A DNA stretch of 64,000 nucleotides from Leeuwenhoekiella sp. MAR_2009_132 (lineage in GTDB: Bacteria; Bacteroidota; Bacteroidia; Flavobacteriales; Flavobacteriaceae): the NCBI RefSeq assembly GCF_000687915.1, contig NZ_JHZY01000004.1:1746001-1810000 (forward strand). The letters are read 5' to 3'. Under the pieces are notes generated by a model that was given only the letters and a program-made list of their open reading frames with translations, did not search any database and was not told where the DNA came from. Below, piece by piece: positions 11,401 to 26,400 of this stretch (positions are counted from its first letter, which is position 1; each line of letters starts with the position of its first letter). The position numbers and the translations under genes were made by a program.

Positions 11401-14400
11401 AGCAGTACTGCAATTTGAAGGATTAAGCACATCACATATTTGATAATCTACAGTATAGGTGCCTGCGGGAGTATTTGCAGGAATTATAACCACCCCGTTA
11501 GGAGAAATTGTAATTCCGCTTACACCACCATCATTAAGAACAGAAATAGTGACCGTAGTAGCATCTGCTTGGTCGCCACTAATGGTATCATTATTCAATA
11601 CATTACCGGCAGAACCCCCTTCAATACCATTTATTGTTCGGGCTGAAAAATCATCGTTTACAGCTATAATTGCAGGTTCTGAAATGACAATCGTCACTTC
11701 TGCAGTATCACAGTTAGAAGGGTTAAGTGCTTCACATATTTGATAAGATATTGTATACGTTCCGGCCGGAGTTTCCGAAGGAATTACAAGTACACCGTTG
11801 CTTAGAATGCTTAAACCTGAAATTCCATCATTATCAATGATTGAAGAACGCACTTTATTGTTATTGAATCCTGTTTCATTTAAGGTGTCATTTCCAAATA
11901 CTGAAGTTGTATTACCACCTTCATATCCATTAATTGGAGTTGTGCTAAAGTTATCTGCAACAGCATCAATAGTAGCTGCAGCAATCACAATAGTTATAGG
12001 TGCCGAACTACAATTCCCAGGATTCAGGTTTTCGCAAATAGTATAAATAATAGTATAGGTTCCTGCTGGTGTTCCTGGAGGAATAATTAAACTTCCGTCG
12101 TTATCGATACTGGCCCCTTGTATACCACCATCATCAGAAATGAATACATCATCATCATCTACGGGTGCTCCGTTAAACGTGTCATTTGCTGTCACATCGC
12201 CGGCAATACCGCCTGTTAAGCCATTAATTGGAGTGGCACTAAAGTCATCTGGTTCTGCACCAATTACCGCTGGAGCAACCACTACTGTCACAACAGCCGT
12301 CTCGCAGTTATCCGGATTTAAGTTTTCACAGATGGAATAGGTAATGTCATAGGTACCTGCAGGAGTAGCTGCGGGCACAATCACTGAACCATCAGCATCA
12401 ATTGTTACACCGTTAAGTCCTCCGTTATCAGCAACTGAGATGGTAATATCTCCATCATCAACCGGATCCCCATTTAAGGTATCATTAGCCGTTACATCAC
12501 CAGCCACACCACCGGTTTGTCCTGTGATCGGGTTAGCACTGAAATCATCAGCATTCGCCACGAGTACCGCCGGAGCAACAACAACTGTTACAACAGCCGT
12601 CTCGCAGTTATCCGGATTTAAGTTTTCACAAATGGAATAGGTAATGTCATAGGTACCGGCAGGAGTAGCTGCAGGCACAATCACTGAACCATCAGCATCT
12701 ATAGTGACACCGTTAAGTCCGCCGTTATCAGCAACTGAGATGGTAATGTCACCATCATCAACCGGATCTCCGTTTAAGGTATCATTAGCCGTAACATCAC
12801 CAGCTACACCACCGGTTTGTCCTGTGATTGGGTTAGCACTGAAATCATCAGTGTTAGCAACCAGTACCGCCGGAGCAACCACTACAGTTACAACAGCCGT
12901 TTCGCAGTTCGTTGGATTTAAGTTTTCACAGATGGAATAGGTAATGTCATAGGTACCTGCAGGAGTAGCTGCGGGCACGATTACTGAACCATCGGCATCT
13001 ATTGTGACACCAAATAAACCGCCGTTATCAGCAACTGAGATAGTAATATCTCCATCATCAACCGGATCTCCGTTTAAGGTATCATTAGCCGTAACATCAC
13101 CAGCTACACCACCGTTTTGTCCTGTGATCGGGTTAGCACTGAAATCATCAGTGTTAGCAACCAGTACCGCTGGAGCAACTACTACAGTTACAACAGCCGT
13201 CTCGCAGTTCGTTGGATTTAAGTTTTCACAGATGGAATAGGTAATGTCATAGGTACCTGCAGGAGTAGCTGCGGGCACAATCACCGAACCATCAGCATCT
13301 ATTGTGACACCGTTAAGCCCTCCGTTATCAGCAACTGAGATGGTAATATCACCATCATCAACCGGGTCACCATTTAAGGTATCATTAGTCGTAACATCAC
13401 CAGCCACACCACCGGTTTGTCCTGTGATCGGGTTAGCACTGAAATCATCAGTGTTAGCCACGAGTACCGCTGGAGCAACCACAACTGTTACAACAGCCGT
13501 TTCGCAGTTCGTTGGATTTAAGTTTTCACAAATTGAATAGGTAATATCATAGGTACCTGCAGGAGTAGCTGCGGGCACAATTACTGATCCATCAGCATCT
13601 ATAGTGACACCGTTAAGTCCTCCATTATCAGCAATTGAGATAGTGATATCTCCATCATCAACCGGGTCACCATTTAAGGTATCATTAGTCGTAACATCAC
13701 CAGCTACACCACCGGTTTGTCCTGTGATTGGGTTAGCACTGAAATCATCAGCATTCGCCACAAGTACCGCCGGAGCGACTACAACTGTTACCACAGCTGT
13801 CTCGCAGTTATCCGGATTTAAGTTTTCACAAATGGAATAGGTAATGTCATAGGTACCGGCAGGAGTAGCTGCAGGCACAATCACTGAACCGTCTGCGTCA
13901 ATTGTTACACCTGATAAACCGCCGTTATTGGCAACTGAGATGGTAATATCACCATCATCAACCGGATCCCCATTTAAGGTATCATTGGTAGTTACATCAC
14001 CAGCCACACCACCGGTTTGTCCTGTGATCGGGTTAGCACTGAAATCATCAGCATTCGCCACCAGTACCGCCGGAGCAACCACTACAGTTACAACAGCCGT
14101 TTCGCAGTTCGTTGGATTTAAGTTTTCACAGATGGAATAGGTAATGTCATAGGTCCCTGCAGGAGTAGCTGCGGGCACAATCACTGAACCATCAGCATCA
14201 ATTGTTACACCAGATAAACCGCCGTTATCAGCAACTGAGATGGTAATATCACCATCATCAACCGGATCCCCATTTAAGGTATCATTAGTCGTAACATCAC
14301 CAGCCACACCACCGGTTTGTCCTGTGATTGGGTTAGCACTGAAATCATCAGCATTCGCCACGAGTACCGCCGGAGCAACAACAACTGTTACAACAGCCGT

Positions 14401-17400
14401 TTCACAGTTCGTTGGATTTAAGTTTTCACAGATGGAATAGGTAATGTCATAGGTACCTGCAGGAGTAGCCGCAGGCACAATTACAGATCCATCAGCATCA
14501 ATTGTTACACCAGATAAACCGCCGTTATCAGCAACTGAGATGGTAATATCTCCATCATCAACCGGATCCCCATTTAAGGTATCATTGGTAGTTACATCAC
14601 CAGCCACACCACCGGTTTGTCCTGTGATCGGGTTAGCACTGAAATCATCAGCATTCGCCACGAGTACCGCCGGAGCAACAACAACTGTTACAACAGCCGT
14701 CTCGCAGTTATCCGGATTTAAGTTTTCACAAATGGAATAGGTAATGTCATAGGTACCGGCAGGAGTAGCTGCAGGCACAATCACTGAACCATCAGCATCT
14801 ATAGTGACACCGTTAAGTCCGCCGTTATCAGCAACTGAGATGGTAATATCACCATCATCAACCGGATCTCCGTTTAAGGTATCATTAGCCGTAACATCAC
14901 CAGCTACACCACCGGTTTGTCCTGTGATTGGGTTAGCACTGAAATCATCAGTGTTAGCAACCAGTACCGCCGGAGCAACCACTACAGTTACAACAGCCGT
15001 TTCGCAGTTCGTTGGATTTAAGTTTTCACAGATGGAATAGGTAATGTCATAGGTACCTGCAGGAGTAGCTGCGGGCACGATTACTGAACCATCGGCATCT
15101 ATTGTGACACCAAATAAACCGCCGTTATCAGCAACTGAGATAGTAATATCTCCATCATCAACCGGATCTCCGTTTAAGGTATCATTAGCCGTAACATCAC
15201 CAGCTACACCACCGTTTTGTCCTGTGATCGGGTTAGCACTGAAATCATCAGTGTTAGCAACCAGTACCGCTGGAGCAACTACTACAGTTACAACAGCCGT
15301 CTCGCAGTTCGTTGGATTTAAGTTTTCACAGATGGAATAGGTAATGTCATAGGTACCTGCAGGAGTAGCTGCGGGCACAATCACCGAACCATCAGCATCT
15401 ATTGTGACACCGTTAAGCCCTCCGTTATCAGCAACTGAGATGGTAATATCACCATCATCAACCGGGTCACCATTTAAGGTATCATTAGTCGTAACATCAC
15501 CAGCCACACCACCGGTTTGTCCTGTGATCGGGTTAGCACTGAAATCATCAGTGTTAGCCACGAGTACCGCTGGAGCAACCACAACTGTTACAACAGCCGT
15601 TTCGCAGTTCGTTGGATTTAAGTTTTCACAGATGGAATAGGTAATATCATAGGTACCTGCAGGAGTAGCTGCGGGCACAATTACTGATCCATCAGCATCT
15701 ATAGTGACACCGTTAAGTCCTCCATTATCAGCAATTGAGATAGTGATATCTCCATCATCAACCGGGTCACCATTTAAGGTATCATTAGTCGTAACATCAC
15801 CAGCTACACCACCGGTTTGTCCTGTGATTGGGTTAGCACTGAAATCATCAGCATTCGCCACAAGTACCGCCGGAGCGACTACAACTGTTACCACAGCTGT
15901 CTCGCAGTTATCCGGATTTAAGTTTTCACAAATGGAATAGGTAATGTCATAGGTACCGGCAGGAGTAGCTGCAGGCACAATCACTGAACCGTCTGCGTCA
16001 ATTGTTACACCTGATAAACCGCCGTTATTGGCAACTGAGATGGTAATATCACCATCATCAACCGGATCCCCATTTAAGGTATCATTGGTAGTTACATCAC
16101 CAGCCACACCACCGGTTTGTCCTGTGATCGGGTTAGCACTGAAATCATCAGCATTCGCCACCAGTACCGCCGGAGCAACCACTACAGTTACAACAGCCGT
16201 TTCGCAGTTCGTTGGATTTAAGTTTTCACAGATGGAATAGGTAATGTCATAGGTCCCTGCAGGAGTAGCTGCGGGCACTATTACAGATCCATCAGCATCA
16301 ATTGTTACACCAGGTAAACCGCCGTTATCAGCAACTGAGATAGTAATATCACCATCATCAACCGGATCTCCGTTTAAGGTATCATTAGTCGTAACATCAC
16401 CAGCCACACCACCGGTTTGTCCTGTGATCGGGTTAGCACTGAAATCATCAGTGTTAGCAACCAGTACCGCCGGAGCAACCACAACTGTTACAACAGCTGT
16501 CTCGCAGTTCGTTGGATTTAAATTTTCACAGATGGAGTAGGTAATGTCATAGGTTCCTGCAGGAGTAGCCGCAGGCACAATTACAGATCCATCAGCATCA
16601 ATTGTTACACCAGGTAAACCGCCGTTATTGGCAACTGAGATGGTAATATCACCATCATCAACCGGATCCCCATTTAAGGTATCATTAGTCGTAACATCAC
16701 CAGCCACACCACCGGTTTGTCCTGTGATCGGGTTAGCACTGAAATCATCAGCATTAGCCACCAGTACCGCCGGAGCAACAACAACTGTTACAACAGCTGT
16801 TTCGCAGTTCGTTGGATTGGCGATTTCGCAAATAGTGTATTCAATAGAATAGTTTCCTTGTGATGTTTTTGGAGCTACATCTACAGAACCATCGGCATTC
16901 ACAGTTAGTGGACCAACTGTGATTGGAGTAATAGATACTTCAGTAGGATCAACAGGTTGGTTATTTTTAAGATCATTATCTAAAACGTTAACAATTCCCG
17001 TAGCTCCAGTATCGCCAGGTATAGGTGTTGCTGTTAGATCATCATCTACAGCTGTAATTATGGCTTCATCTACAGTTACAGTTACAGTTGCCTTATCGCA
17101 TCCTCCATTTTGATCACAAACTGTATATTCGAATGTATCTATTCCGAAGAAATTATCATTTGGTGTATATAGAATACTATCATCGCTAGGATCATTTGGT
17201 GTTCCATTATCTAAAATTGAAACTGTACCATTAGCTGGCGAAACAGAAACGGATAAGGTACCTAATGTTGGAACCTCTGTATCGTTAATTAAGACATCAA
17301 TTTCAATTGCTTGTTCATTTGGCGTAGATACAATATCATTTTCTGAATCTACCACCGGAGTGATGGTGATAGAAACTGTTTCGGTACTAACCGCTCCATT

Positions 17401-20400
17401 TACATCAGTTACGGAGTAGGTATAGGAATCAGTTCCGTTAAAGTCTGGATTTGGTAAATAGGTAATGGTACCATCGGTATTTAAGGTAATGGTTCCGTTT
17501 GCCGGATCAGTAGTTGCCGTGATGGTATAGTCTGTACCGTATGTTCCCTGAAAGGTATCATTATCGAGTACAGCTGTAGTTACAGCAGTATCTTCTAACG
17601 TAGTATCAGCATCTGCTACAATATCTACCACCGGAGTGATGGTGATAGAAACTGTTTCGGTACTAACCGCTCCATTTACATCAGTTACCGAGTAGGTATA
17701 GGAATCAGTTCCGTTAAAGTCCGGATTTGGTAAATAGGTAATGGTGCCATCGGTATTTAAGGTAATGGTTCCGTTTGTCGGATCAGTAGTTGCCGTAATG
17801 GTATAGTCTGTACCGTATGTTCCCTGAAAGGTATCATTATCGAGTACAGCTGTAGTTACAGCAGTATCTTCTAAAGTAGTATCAGCATCTGCTACAATAT
17901 CTACCACCGGAGTGATGGTGATAGAAACTGTTTCGGTACTAACCGCTCCATTTACATCAGTTACTGAGTAGGTATAGGAATCAGTTCCGTTAAAGTCCGG
18001 ATTTGGTAAATAGGTAATGGTACCATCGGTATTTAAGGTAATGGTTCCGTTTGTCGGATCAGTAGTTGCCGTGATGGTATAGTCTGTACCGTATGTTCCC
18101 TGAAAGGTATCATTATCGAGTACAGCTGTAGTTACAGCAGTATCTTCTAACGTAGTATCAGCATCTGCTACAATATCTACCACCGGAGTGATGGTAATAG
18201 AAACTGTTTCGGTACTAACCACTCCATTTACATCAGTTACCGAGTAGGTATAGGAATCAGTTCCGTTAAAGTCCGGATTTGGTAAATAAGTAATGGTGCC
18301 ATCGGTATTTAAGGTAATGGTTCCGTTTGTCGGATCAGTAGTTGCCGTGATGGTATAGTCTGTACCGTATGTTCCCTGAAAGGTATCATTATCGAGTACA
18401 GCTGTAGTTACAGCAGTGTCTTCTAACGTAGTATCAGCATCTGCTACAATGTCTACCACCGGAGTGATGGTAATAGAAACTGTTTCGGTACTAACCGCTC
18501 CATTTACATCAGTTACTGAGTAGGTATAGGAATCAGTTCCGTTAAAGTCCGGATTTGGTAAATAGGTAATGGTGCCATCGGTATTTAAGGTAATGGTTCC
18601 GTTTGCCGGATCAGTAGTTGCCGTAATGGTATAGTCTGTACCGTATGTTCCCTGAAAGGTATCATTATCGAGTACAGCTGTAGTTACAGCAGTATCTTCT
18701 AAAGTAGTATCAGCATCTGCTACAATATCTACCACCGGAGTGATGGTAATAGAAACTGTTTCGGTACTAACCGCTCCATTTACATCAGTTACTGAGTAGG
18801 TATAGGAATCAGTTCCGTTAAAGTCCGGATTTGGTAAATAGGTAATGGTGCCATCGGTATTTAAGGTAATGGTTCCGTTTGTCGGATCAGTAGTTGCCGT
18901 GATGGTATAGTCTGTACCGTATGTTCCCTGAAAGGTATCATTATCGAGTACAGCTGTAGTCACAGCAGTATCTTCTAATGTAGTATCAGCATCTGCTACA
19001 ATATCTATAACATCGGCTACCGTGATGGTAACACTTACAGTTTCGGTAGTGCCGTTTACATCAGTTACGGTATAGGTAAAGGTCTCCTCACCTGCAAAGT
19101 CAGGAGCCGGCGTATATTCAAAAGTTCCGTCAGCGGCCATTACTACTGTACCACCATTGTCGGTATTGTTGTTATATGCATAGGTAGCAGCTGCGCTGTA
19201 GGTATCGTTAGTGCTTACATCTTCGCTCAACGGGGTATCTTCAGTAGCGTTAAAAGTATCAGCTAGGGCATCAGCTACGGGAGCTACCGTGATGGTAACA
19301 CTTACAGTTTCGGTAGTGCCGTTTACATCAGTTACGGTATAGGTAAAGGTCTCCTCACCTGCAAAGTCAGGTGCCGGCGTATATTCAAAAGTTCCGTCAG
19401 CGGCCATTACTACTGTACCACCATTGTCTGCATTGTTGTTATAGGCATAGGTAGCAGCTGCGCTGTAGGTATCGTTAGTACTTACATCTTCGCTCAACGG
19501 GGTATCTTCAGTAGCGTTAAAAGTATCAGCTAGGGCATCAGCTACGGGAGCTACCGTGATGGTAACACTTACAGTTTCGGTAGTGCCGTTTACATCAGTT
19601 ACGGTATAGGTAAAGGTCTCCTCACCTGCAAAGTCAGGAGCCGGGGTATAGTCAAAAGTACCGTCAGCGGCCATTACTACTGTACCACCATTGTCGGTAT
19701 TGTTGTTATATGCATAGGTAGCAGCTGCGCTGTAGGTATCGTTAGTGCTTACATCTTCGCTCAACGGGGTATCTTCAGTAGCGTTAAAAGTATCAGCTAG
19801 GGCATCAGCTACGGGAGCTACCGTGATGGTAACACTTACAGTTTCGGTAGTGCCGTTTACATCAGTTACGGTATAGGTAAAGGTCTCCTCACCTGCAAAG
19901 TCAGGTGCCGGCGTATATTCAAAAGTTCCGTCAGCGGCCATTACTACTGTACCACCATTGTCTGCATTGTTGTTATAGGCATAGGTAGCAGCTGCGCTGT
20001 AGGTATCGTTAGTACTTACATCTTCGCTCAACGGGGTATCTTCAGTAGCGTTAAAAGTATCAGCTAGGGCATCAGCTACGGGAGCTACCGTGATGGTAAC
20101 ACTTACAGTTTCGGTAGTGCCGTTTACATCAGTTACGGTATAGGTAAAGGTCTCCTCACCTGCAAAGTCAGGTGCCGGCGTATATTCAAAAGTTCCGTCA
20201 GCGGCCATTACTACTGTACCACCATTGTCTGCATTGTTGTTATATGCATAGGTAGCAGCTGCGCTGTAGGTATCGTTAGTACTTACATCTTCGCTCAACA
20301 GGGTATCTTCTGTAGCGTTGAAAGTATCAGCTACGGCATCAGCTACGGGAGCTACCGTGATGGTTACGCTTACGGTTTCGGTAGTACCGTTTACATCGGT

Positions 20401-23400
20401 TACGGTATAGGTAAAGGTCTCCTCACCTGCAAAGTCAGGAGCCGGCGTATATTCAAAAGTTCCGTCAGCGGCCATTACTACTGTACCACCATTGTCGGTA
20501 TTGTTGTTATATGCATAGGTAGCAGCTGCGCTGTAGGTATCGTTAGTGCTTACATCTTCGCTCAACGGGGTATCTTCAGTAGCGTTAAAAGTATCAGCTA
20601 GGGCATCAGCTACGGGAGCTACCGTGATGGTAACACTTACAGTTTCGGTAGTGCCGTTTACATCAGTTACGGTATAGGTAAAGGTCTCCTCACCTGCAAA
20701 GTCAGGTGCCGGCGTATATTCAAAAGTTCCGTCAGCGGCCATTACTACTGTACCACCATTGTCGGTATTGTTGTTATATGCATAGGTAGCAGCTGCGCTG
20801 TAGGTATCGTTAGTACTTACATCTTCGCTCAACGGGGTATCTTCTGTAGCGTTAAAAGTATCAGCTACGGCATCAGCTACGGGAGCTACCGTGATGGTTA
20901 CGCTTACGGTTTCGGTAGTACCGTTTACATCGGTTACGGTATAGGTAAAGGTCTCATCACCTGCAAAGTCAGGAGCCGGCGTATAGTCAAAAGTTCCGTC
21001 AGCGGCCATTACTACTGTACCACCATTGTCGGTATTGTTGTTATATGCATAGGTAGCAGCTGCGCTGTAGGTATCGTTAGTACTTACATCTTCGCTCAAC
21101 GGGGTATCTTCAGTAGCGTTAAAAGTATCAGCTAGGGCATCAGCTACGGGAGCTACCGTGATGGTAACACTTACAGTTTCGGTAGTACCGTTTACATCAG
21201 TTACGGTATAGGTAAAGGTCTCCTCACCTGCAAAGTCAGGTGCCGGCGTATATTCAAAAGTTCCGTCAGCGGCCATTACTACTGTACCACCATTGTCGGT
21301 ATTGTTGTTATATGCATAGGTAGCAGCTGCGCTGTAGGTATCGTTAGTACTTACATCTTCGCTCAACGGGGTATCTTCAGTAGCGTTAAAAGTATCAGCT
21401 AGGGCATCAGCTACGGGAGCTACCGTGATGGTAACACTTACAGTTTCGGTAGTGCCGTTTACATCAGTTACGGTATAGGTAAAGGTCTCCTCACCTGCAA
21501 AGTCAGGTGCCGGCGTATATTCAAAAGTTCCGTCAGCGGCCATTACTACTGTACCACCATTGTCGGTATTGTTGTTATATGCATAGGTAGCAGCTGCGCT
21601 GTAGGTATCGTTAGTACTTACATCTTCGCTCAACGGGGTATCTTCAGTAGCGTTAAAAGTATCAGCTAGGGCATCAGCTACGGGAGCTACCGTGATGGTA
21701 ACACTTACAGTTTCGGTAGTGCCGTTTACATCAGTTACGGTATAGGTAAAGGTCTCCTCACCTGCAAAGTCAGGTGCCGGCGTATATTCAAAAGTTCCGT
21801 CAGCGGCCATTACTACTGTACCACCATTGTCGGTATTGTTGTTATATGCATAGGTAGCAGCTGCGCTGTAGGTATCGTTAGTACTTACATCTTCGCTCAA
21901 CGGGGTATCTTCAGTAGCGTTAAAAGTATCAGCTAGGGCATCAGCTACGGGAGCTACCGTGATGGTAACACTTACAGTTTCGGTAGTGCCGTTTACATCA
22001 GTTACGGTATAGGTAAAGGTCTCCTCACCTGCAAAGTCAGGTGCCGGCGTATATTCAAAAGTTCCGTCAGCGGCCATTACTACTGTACCACCATTGTCGG
22101 TATTGTTGTTATATGCATAGGTAGCAGCTGCGCTGTAGGTATCGTTAGTACTTACATCTTCGCTCAACGGGGTATCTTCAGTAGCGTTAAAAGTATCAGC
22201 TAGGGCATCAGCTACGGGAGCTACCGTGATGGTAACACTTACAGTTTCGGTAGTGCCGTTTACATCAGTTACGGTATAGGTAAAGGTCTCCTCACCTGCA
22301 AAGTCAGGTGCCGGCGTATATTCAAAAGTTCCGTCAGCGGCCATTACTACTGTACCACCATTGTCGGTATTGTTGTTATATGCATAGGTAGCAGCTGCGC
22401 TGTAGGTATCGTTAGTACTTACATCTTCGCTCAATGGGGTATCTTCAGTAGCGTTAAAAGTATCAGCTAGGGCATCAGCTACGGGAGCTACCGTGATGGT
22501 AACACTTACAGTTTCGGTAGTACCGTTTACATCAGTTACGGTATAGGTAAAGGTCTCCTCACCTGCAAAGTCAGGTGCCGGCGTATATTCAAAAGTTCCG
22601 TCAGCGGCCATTACTACTGTACCACCATTGTCGGTATTGTTGTTATATGCATAGGTAGCAGCTGCGCTGTAGGTATCGTTAGTGCTTACATCTTCGCTCA
22701 ACGGGGTATCTTCAGTAGCGTTAAAAGTATCAGCTAGGGCATCAGCTACGGGAGCTACCGTGATGGTAACACTTACAGTTTCGGTAGTGCCGTTTACATC
22801 AGTTACGGTATAGGTAAAGGTCTCCTCACCTGCAAAGTCAGGTGCCGGCGTATATTCAAAAGTTCCGTCAGCGGCCATTACTACTGTACCACCATTGTCG
22901 GTATTGTTGTTATATGCATAGGTAGCAGCTGCGCTGTAGGTATCGTTAGTACTTACATCTTCGCTCAACGGGGTATCTTCAGTAGCGTTAAAAGTATCAG
23001 CTAGGGCATCAGCTACGGGAGCTACCGTGATGGTAACACTTACAGTTTCGGTAGTGCCGTTTACATCAGTTACGGTATAGGTAAAGGTCTCCTCACCTGC
23101 AAAGTCAGGTGCCGGCGTATATTCAAAAGTTCCGTCAGCGGCCATTACTACTGTACCACCATTGTCGGTATTGTTGTTATATGCATAGGTAGCAGCTGCG
23201 CTGTAGGTATCGTTAGTACTTACATCTTCGCTCAACGGGGTATCTTCAGTAGCGTTAAAAGTATCAGCTAGGGCATCAGCTACGGGAGCTACCGTGATGG
23301 TAACACTTACAGTTTCGGTAGTGCCGTTTACATCAGTTACGGTATAGGTAAAGGTCTCCTCACCTGCAAAGTCAGGTGCCGGCGTATATTCAAAAGTTCC

Positions 23401-26400
23401 GTCAGCGGCCATTACTACTGTACCACCATTGTCGGTATTGTTGTTATATGCATAGGTAGCAGCTGCGCTGTAGGTATCGTTAGTGCTTACATCTTCGCTC
23501 AACGGGGTATCTTCAGTAGCGTTAAAAGTATCAGCTAGGGCATCAGCTACGGGAGCTACCGTGATGGTAACACTTACAGTTTCGGTAGTGCCGTTTACAT
23601 CAGTTACGGTATAGGTAAAGGTCTCCTCACCTGCAAAGTCAGGTGCCGGCGTATATTCAAAAGTTCCGTCAGCGGCCATTACTACTGTACCACCATTGTC
23701 GGTATTGTTGTTATATGCATAGGTAGCAGCTGCGCTGTAGGTATCGTTAGTACTTACATCTTCGCTCAACGGGGTATCTTCAGTAGCGTTAAAAGTATCA
23801 GCTAGGGCATCAGCTACGGGAGCTACCGTGATGGTAACACTTACAGTTTCGGTAGTACCGTTTACATCAGTTACGGTATAGGTAAAGGTCTCCTCACCTG
23901 CAAAGTCAGGTGCCGGCGTATATTCAAAAGTTCCGTCAGCGGCCATTACTACTGTACCACCATTGTCGGTATTGTTGTTATATGCATAGGTAGCAGCTGC
24001 GCTGTAGGTATCGTTAGTGCTTACATCTTCGCTCAACGGGGTATCTTCAGTAGCGTTAAAAGTATCAGCTAGGGCATCAGCTACGGGAGCTACCGTGATG
24101 GTAACACTTACAGTTTCGGTAGTGCCGTTTACATCAGTTACGGTATAGGTAAAGGTCTCCTCACCTGCAAAGTCAGGTGCCGGCGTATATTCAAAAGTTC
24201 CGTCAGCGGCCATTACTACTGTACCACCATTGTCGGTATTGTTGTTATATGCATAGGTAGCAGCTGCGCTGTAGGTATCGTTAGTGCTTACATCTTCGCT
24301 CAACGGGGTATCTTCAGTAGCGTTAAAAGTATCAGCTAGGGCATCAGCTACGGGAGCTACCGTGATGGTTACTGTGGCAGTACTGGTTTGACCGTTAGCA
24401 TCTGTGATGGTATAGGTAAAGCTATCGCTTCCATTGAAATCAGCATTTGGAGTGTAGGTAAATGTACCGTCAGAGTTGACTACCGCTGTCCCATTAGTTG
24501 CAGCCGTTTCAATAGCCGCCGTAGTTGATTCGGTTCCTAAATCATCGATTCCGTTACCATTATCAGCAAATAAGTTACCCGTTACCGGCGTGTCTTCATT
24601 AGTGGTAAAGGCATCGTCTACCGCATCAGGAGTAGCAATAATAGTTATGGTGGCAGTAGCGGTACTGGTTTGACCGTTAGCATCTGTGATGGTATAGGTA
24701 AAGCTGTCACTACCATTGAAATCAGCATTTGGAGTGTAGGTAAATGTACCATTTGCATTTACATTTACGGTTCCATTTGTAGTTCCTGTAGTAAGAGCTG
24801 CAGTTGTAGGTTCCGTTCCTAAATCGTCTGTGCCACTTCCATTATTCGCAAATAAATCATTCCGGATAGGTGTATCTTCATTTGTAGTAAAAGCATCATC
24901 TACAGCATCAGGAGTAGATATAACTGTTATGTTTAAACTAGCTGTATCAGTTGCACCACCGTCTGTAATTGTATAGGTTATTGCAGGTAATATTCCATTA
25001 AAATTTACAAAAGGCACAAATGTGTAGCTTCCATTACTATTTATAGTTAAGGTTCCTACTCCATCTATAAAAGCAGGGTCTCCTACAGTATAAGAAACTC
25101 CATTAAATGTAAAAGATATAATGGTTAATAAATCTCCATCTGCATCAGTATCATTCTGTAACAAATCATCTGCAGAGTCATCTATTACATTTATAGCTAC
25201 ATCCTCAAAAGTGGTATTTGAGTTATCTACTGCTACAGGCAGACCATTTACTGAAAGAAGAGCAGGAGGTGTAGAGGCTGTAAAATCACATATGTAGCTG
25301 TTATCTGTTACGATAACTTGATACTGGTAGTTGTCGTGTGAGTAAGGAACAGCAGTTAAGGTAAGGGTAGAAGTTGTGGTTCCTGAGTAAATTCCTGTAT
25401 TAGCTAAATCAGTAAATGTCGCTCCGTTATCTGTACTTAGTTGCCATTGAAAATTGAGCGTTGCGCCTGTAGCATCTACTGAAAAAGTAGCGTTTTCACC
25501 TTCATTTATTAATTGATCAGCAGGTTGAACATCAATAACCGGAGCTGCACCAGCTGTAGTAACATTTGCATTTGTACCCGGGTAGGCTGCGCCAATAACA
25601 GTACCATCTGTGTTTACAGCAGGTGGATTACCAATGCCGTAATATCCGTTCCCGTCAGCATCTGCAGTTGCAGAATTGTAAGCTTCATTTGCATCATTAC
25701 AACCATCTCCATCAGAATCATTATCATATTGATCGATAATTCCATCTAAATCTGTATCAAAATTATCATCAACAAAATCTGAATTTGAATCTACGAATCC
25801 TGCAGAGTCAGAATCTTTATAGTTTGGTATTCCATCCCCATCAGAATCTAGAGTAGGGTCTATACCACCATTTTCTGCAGTATCTAAAATACCGTCATTA
25901 TCATCATCAAGATCTATAGCATCTGCAACGCCATCACCATCTGTATCTTGAATATCTCTATAATCTACATCACCACCAGTATTTACATCTGCGTCTTCAT
26001 CAGGGAAGTTATCTGCCTGGGTATCATCTAGAATCCCGTTTACGTCTACGTACGTGTCTGCATTGTCAAAATTATTGTCTAAACCATTATTACCCACAGC
26101 AGTATTCGTCTGGCCATCATTGTCTGTATCTGCAGTGGCGTTGCCAGCTTCAACTATATCAAATAAAAGATCATTATCTGAATCTAAATCTAAATAATCA
26201 GGAACATCAGTTCCATCTGTATTTACAGGTATAATAGGAATTCCCACATTATCTGTTGAATCATAAGCGTCATCAAGACCATCTTTATCTGAATCAACTT
26301 CTAAACGCGGTCTGTATCCTAACGTACTTTGCCCCTCAACATTATCTGGTATTGTATCATCATCAGAATCTAAATCTAAATAATCTGGAAAACCATCGCC

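Noticed and set aside
6728..17113. A ladder of plus-strand frames of 66-98 codons spaced by 297, 300 or 594 bases
   Set aside because: They mirror the repeats of the minus-strand adhesin, have Thr/Ser/Pro-rich composition and no ribosome binding sites; they exist only because the repeat has no stop in that frame.
12265..24355. Direct repeats that could be read as a CRISPR array
   Set aside because: The units are 267-300 bp, in frame, without unique spacers, and lie inside one coding sequence; no cas genes are present.
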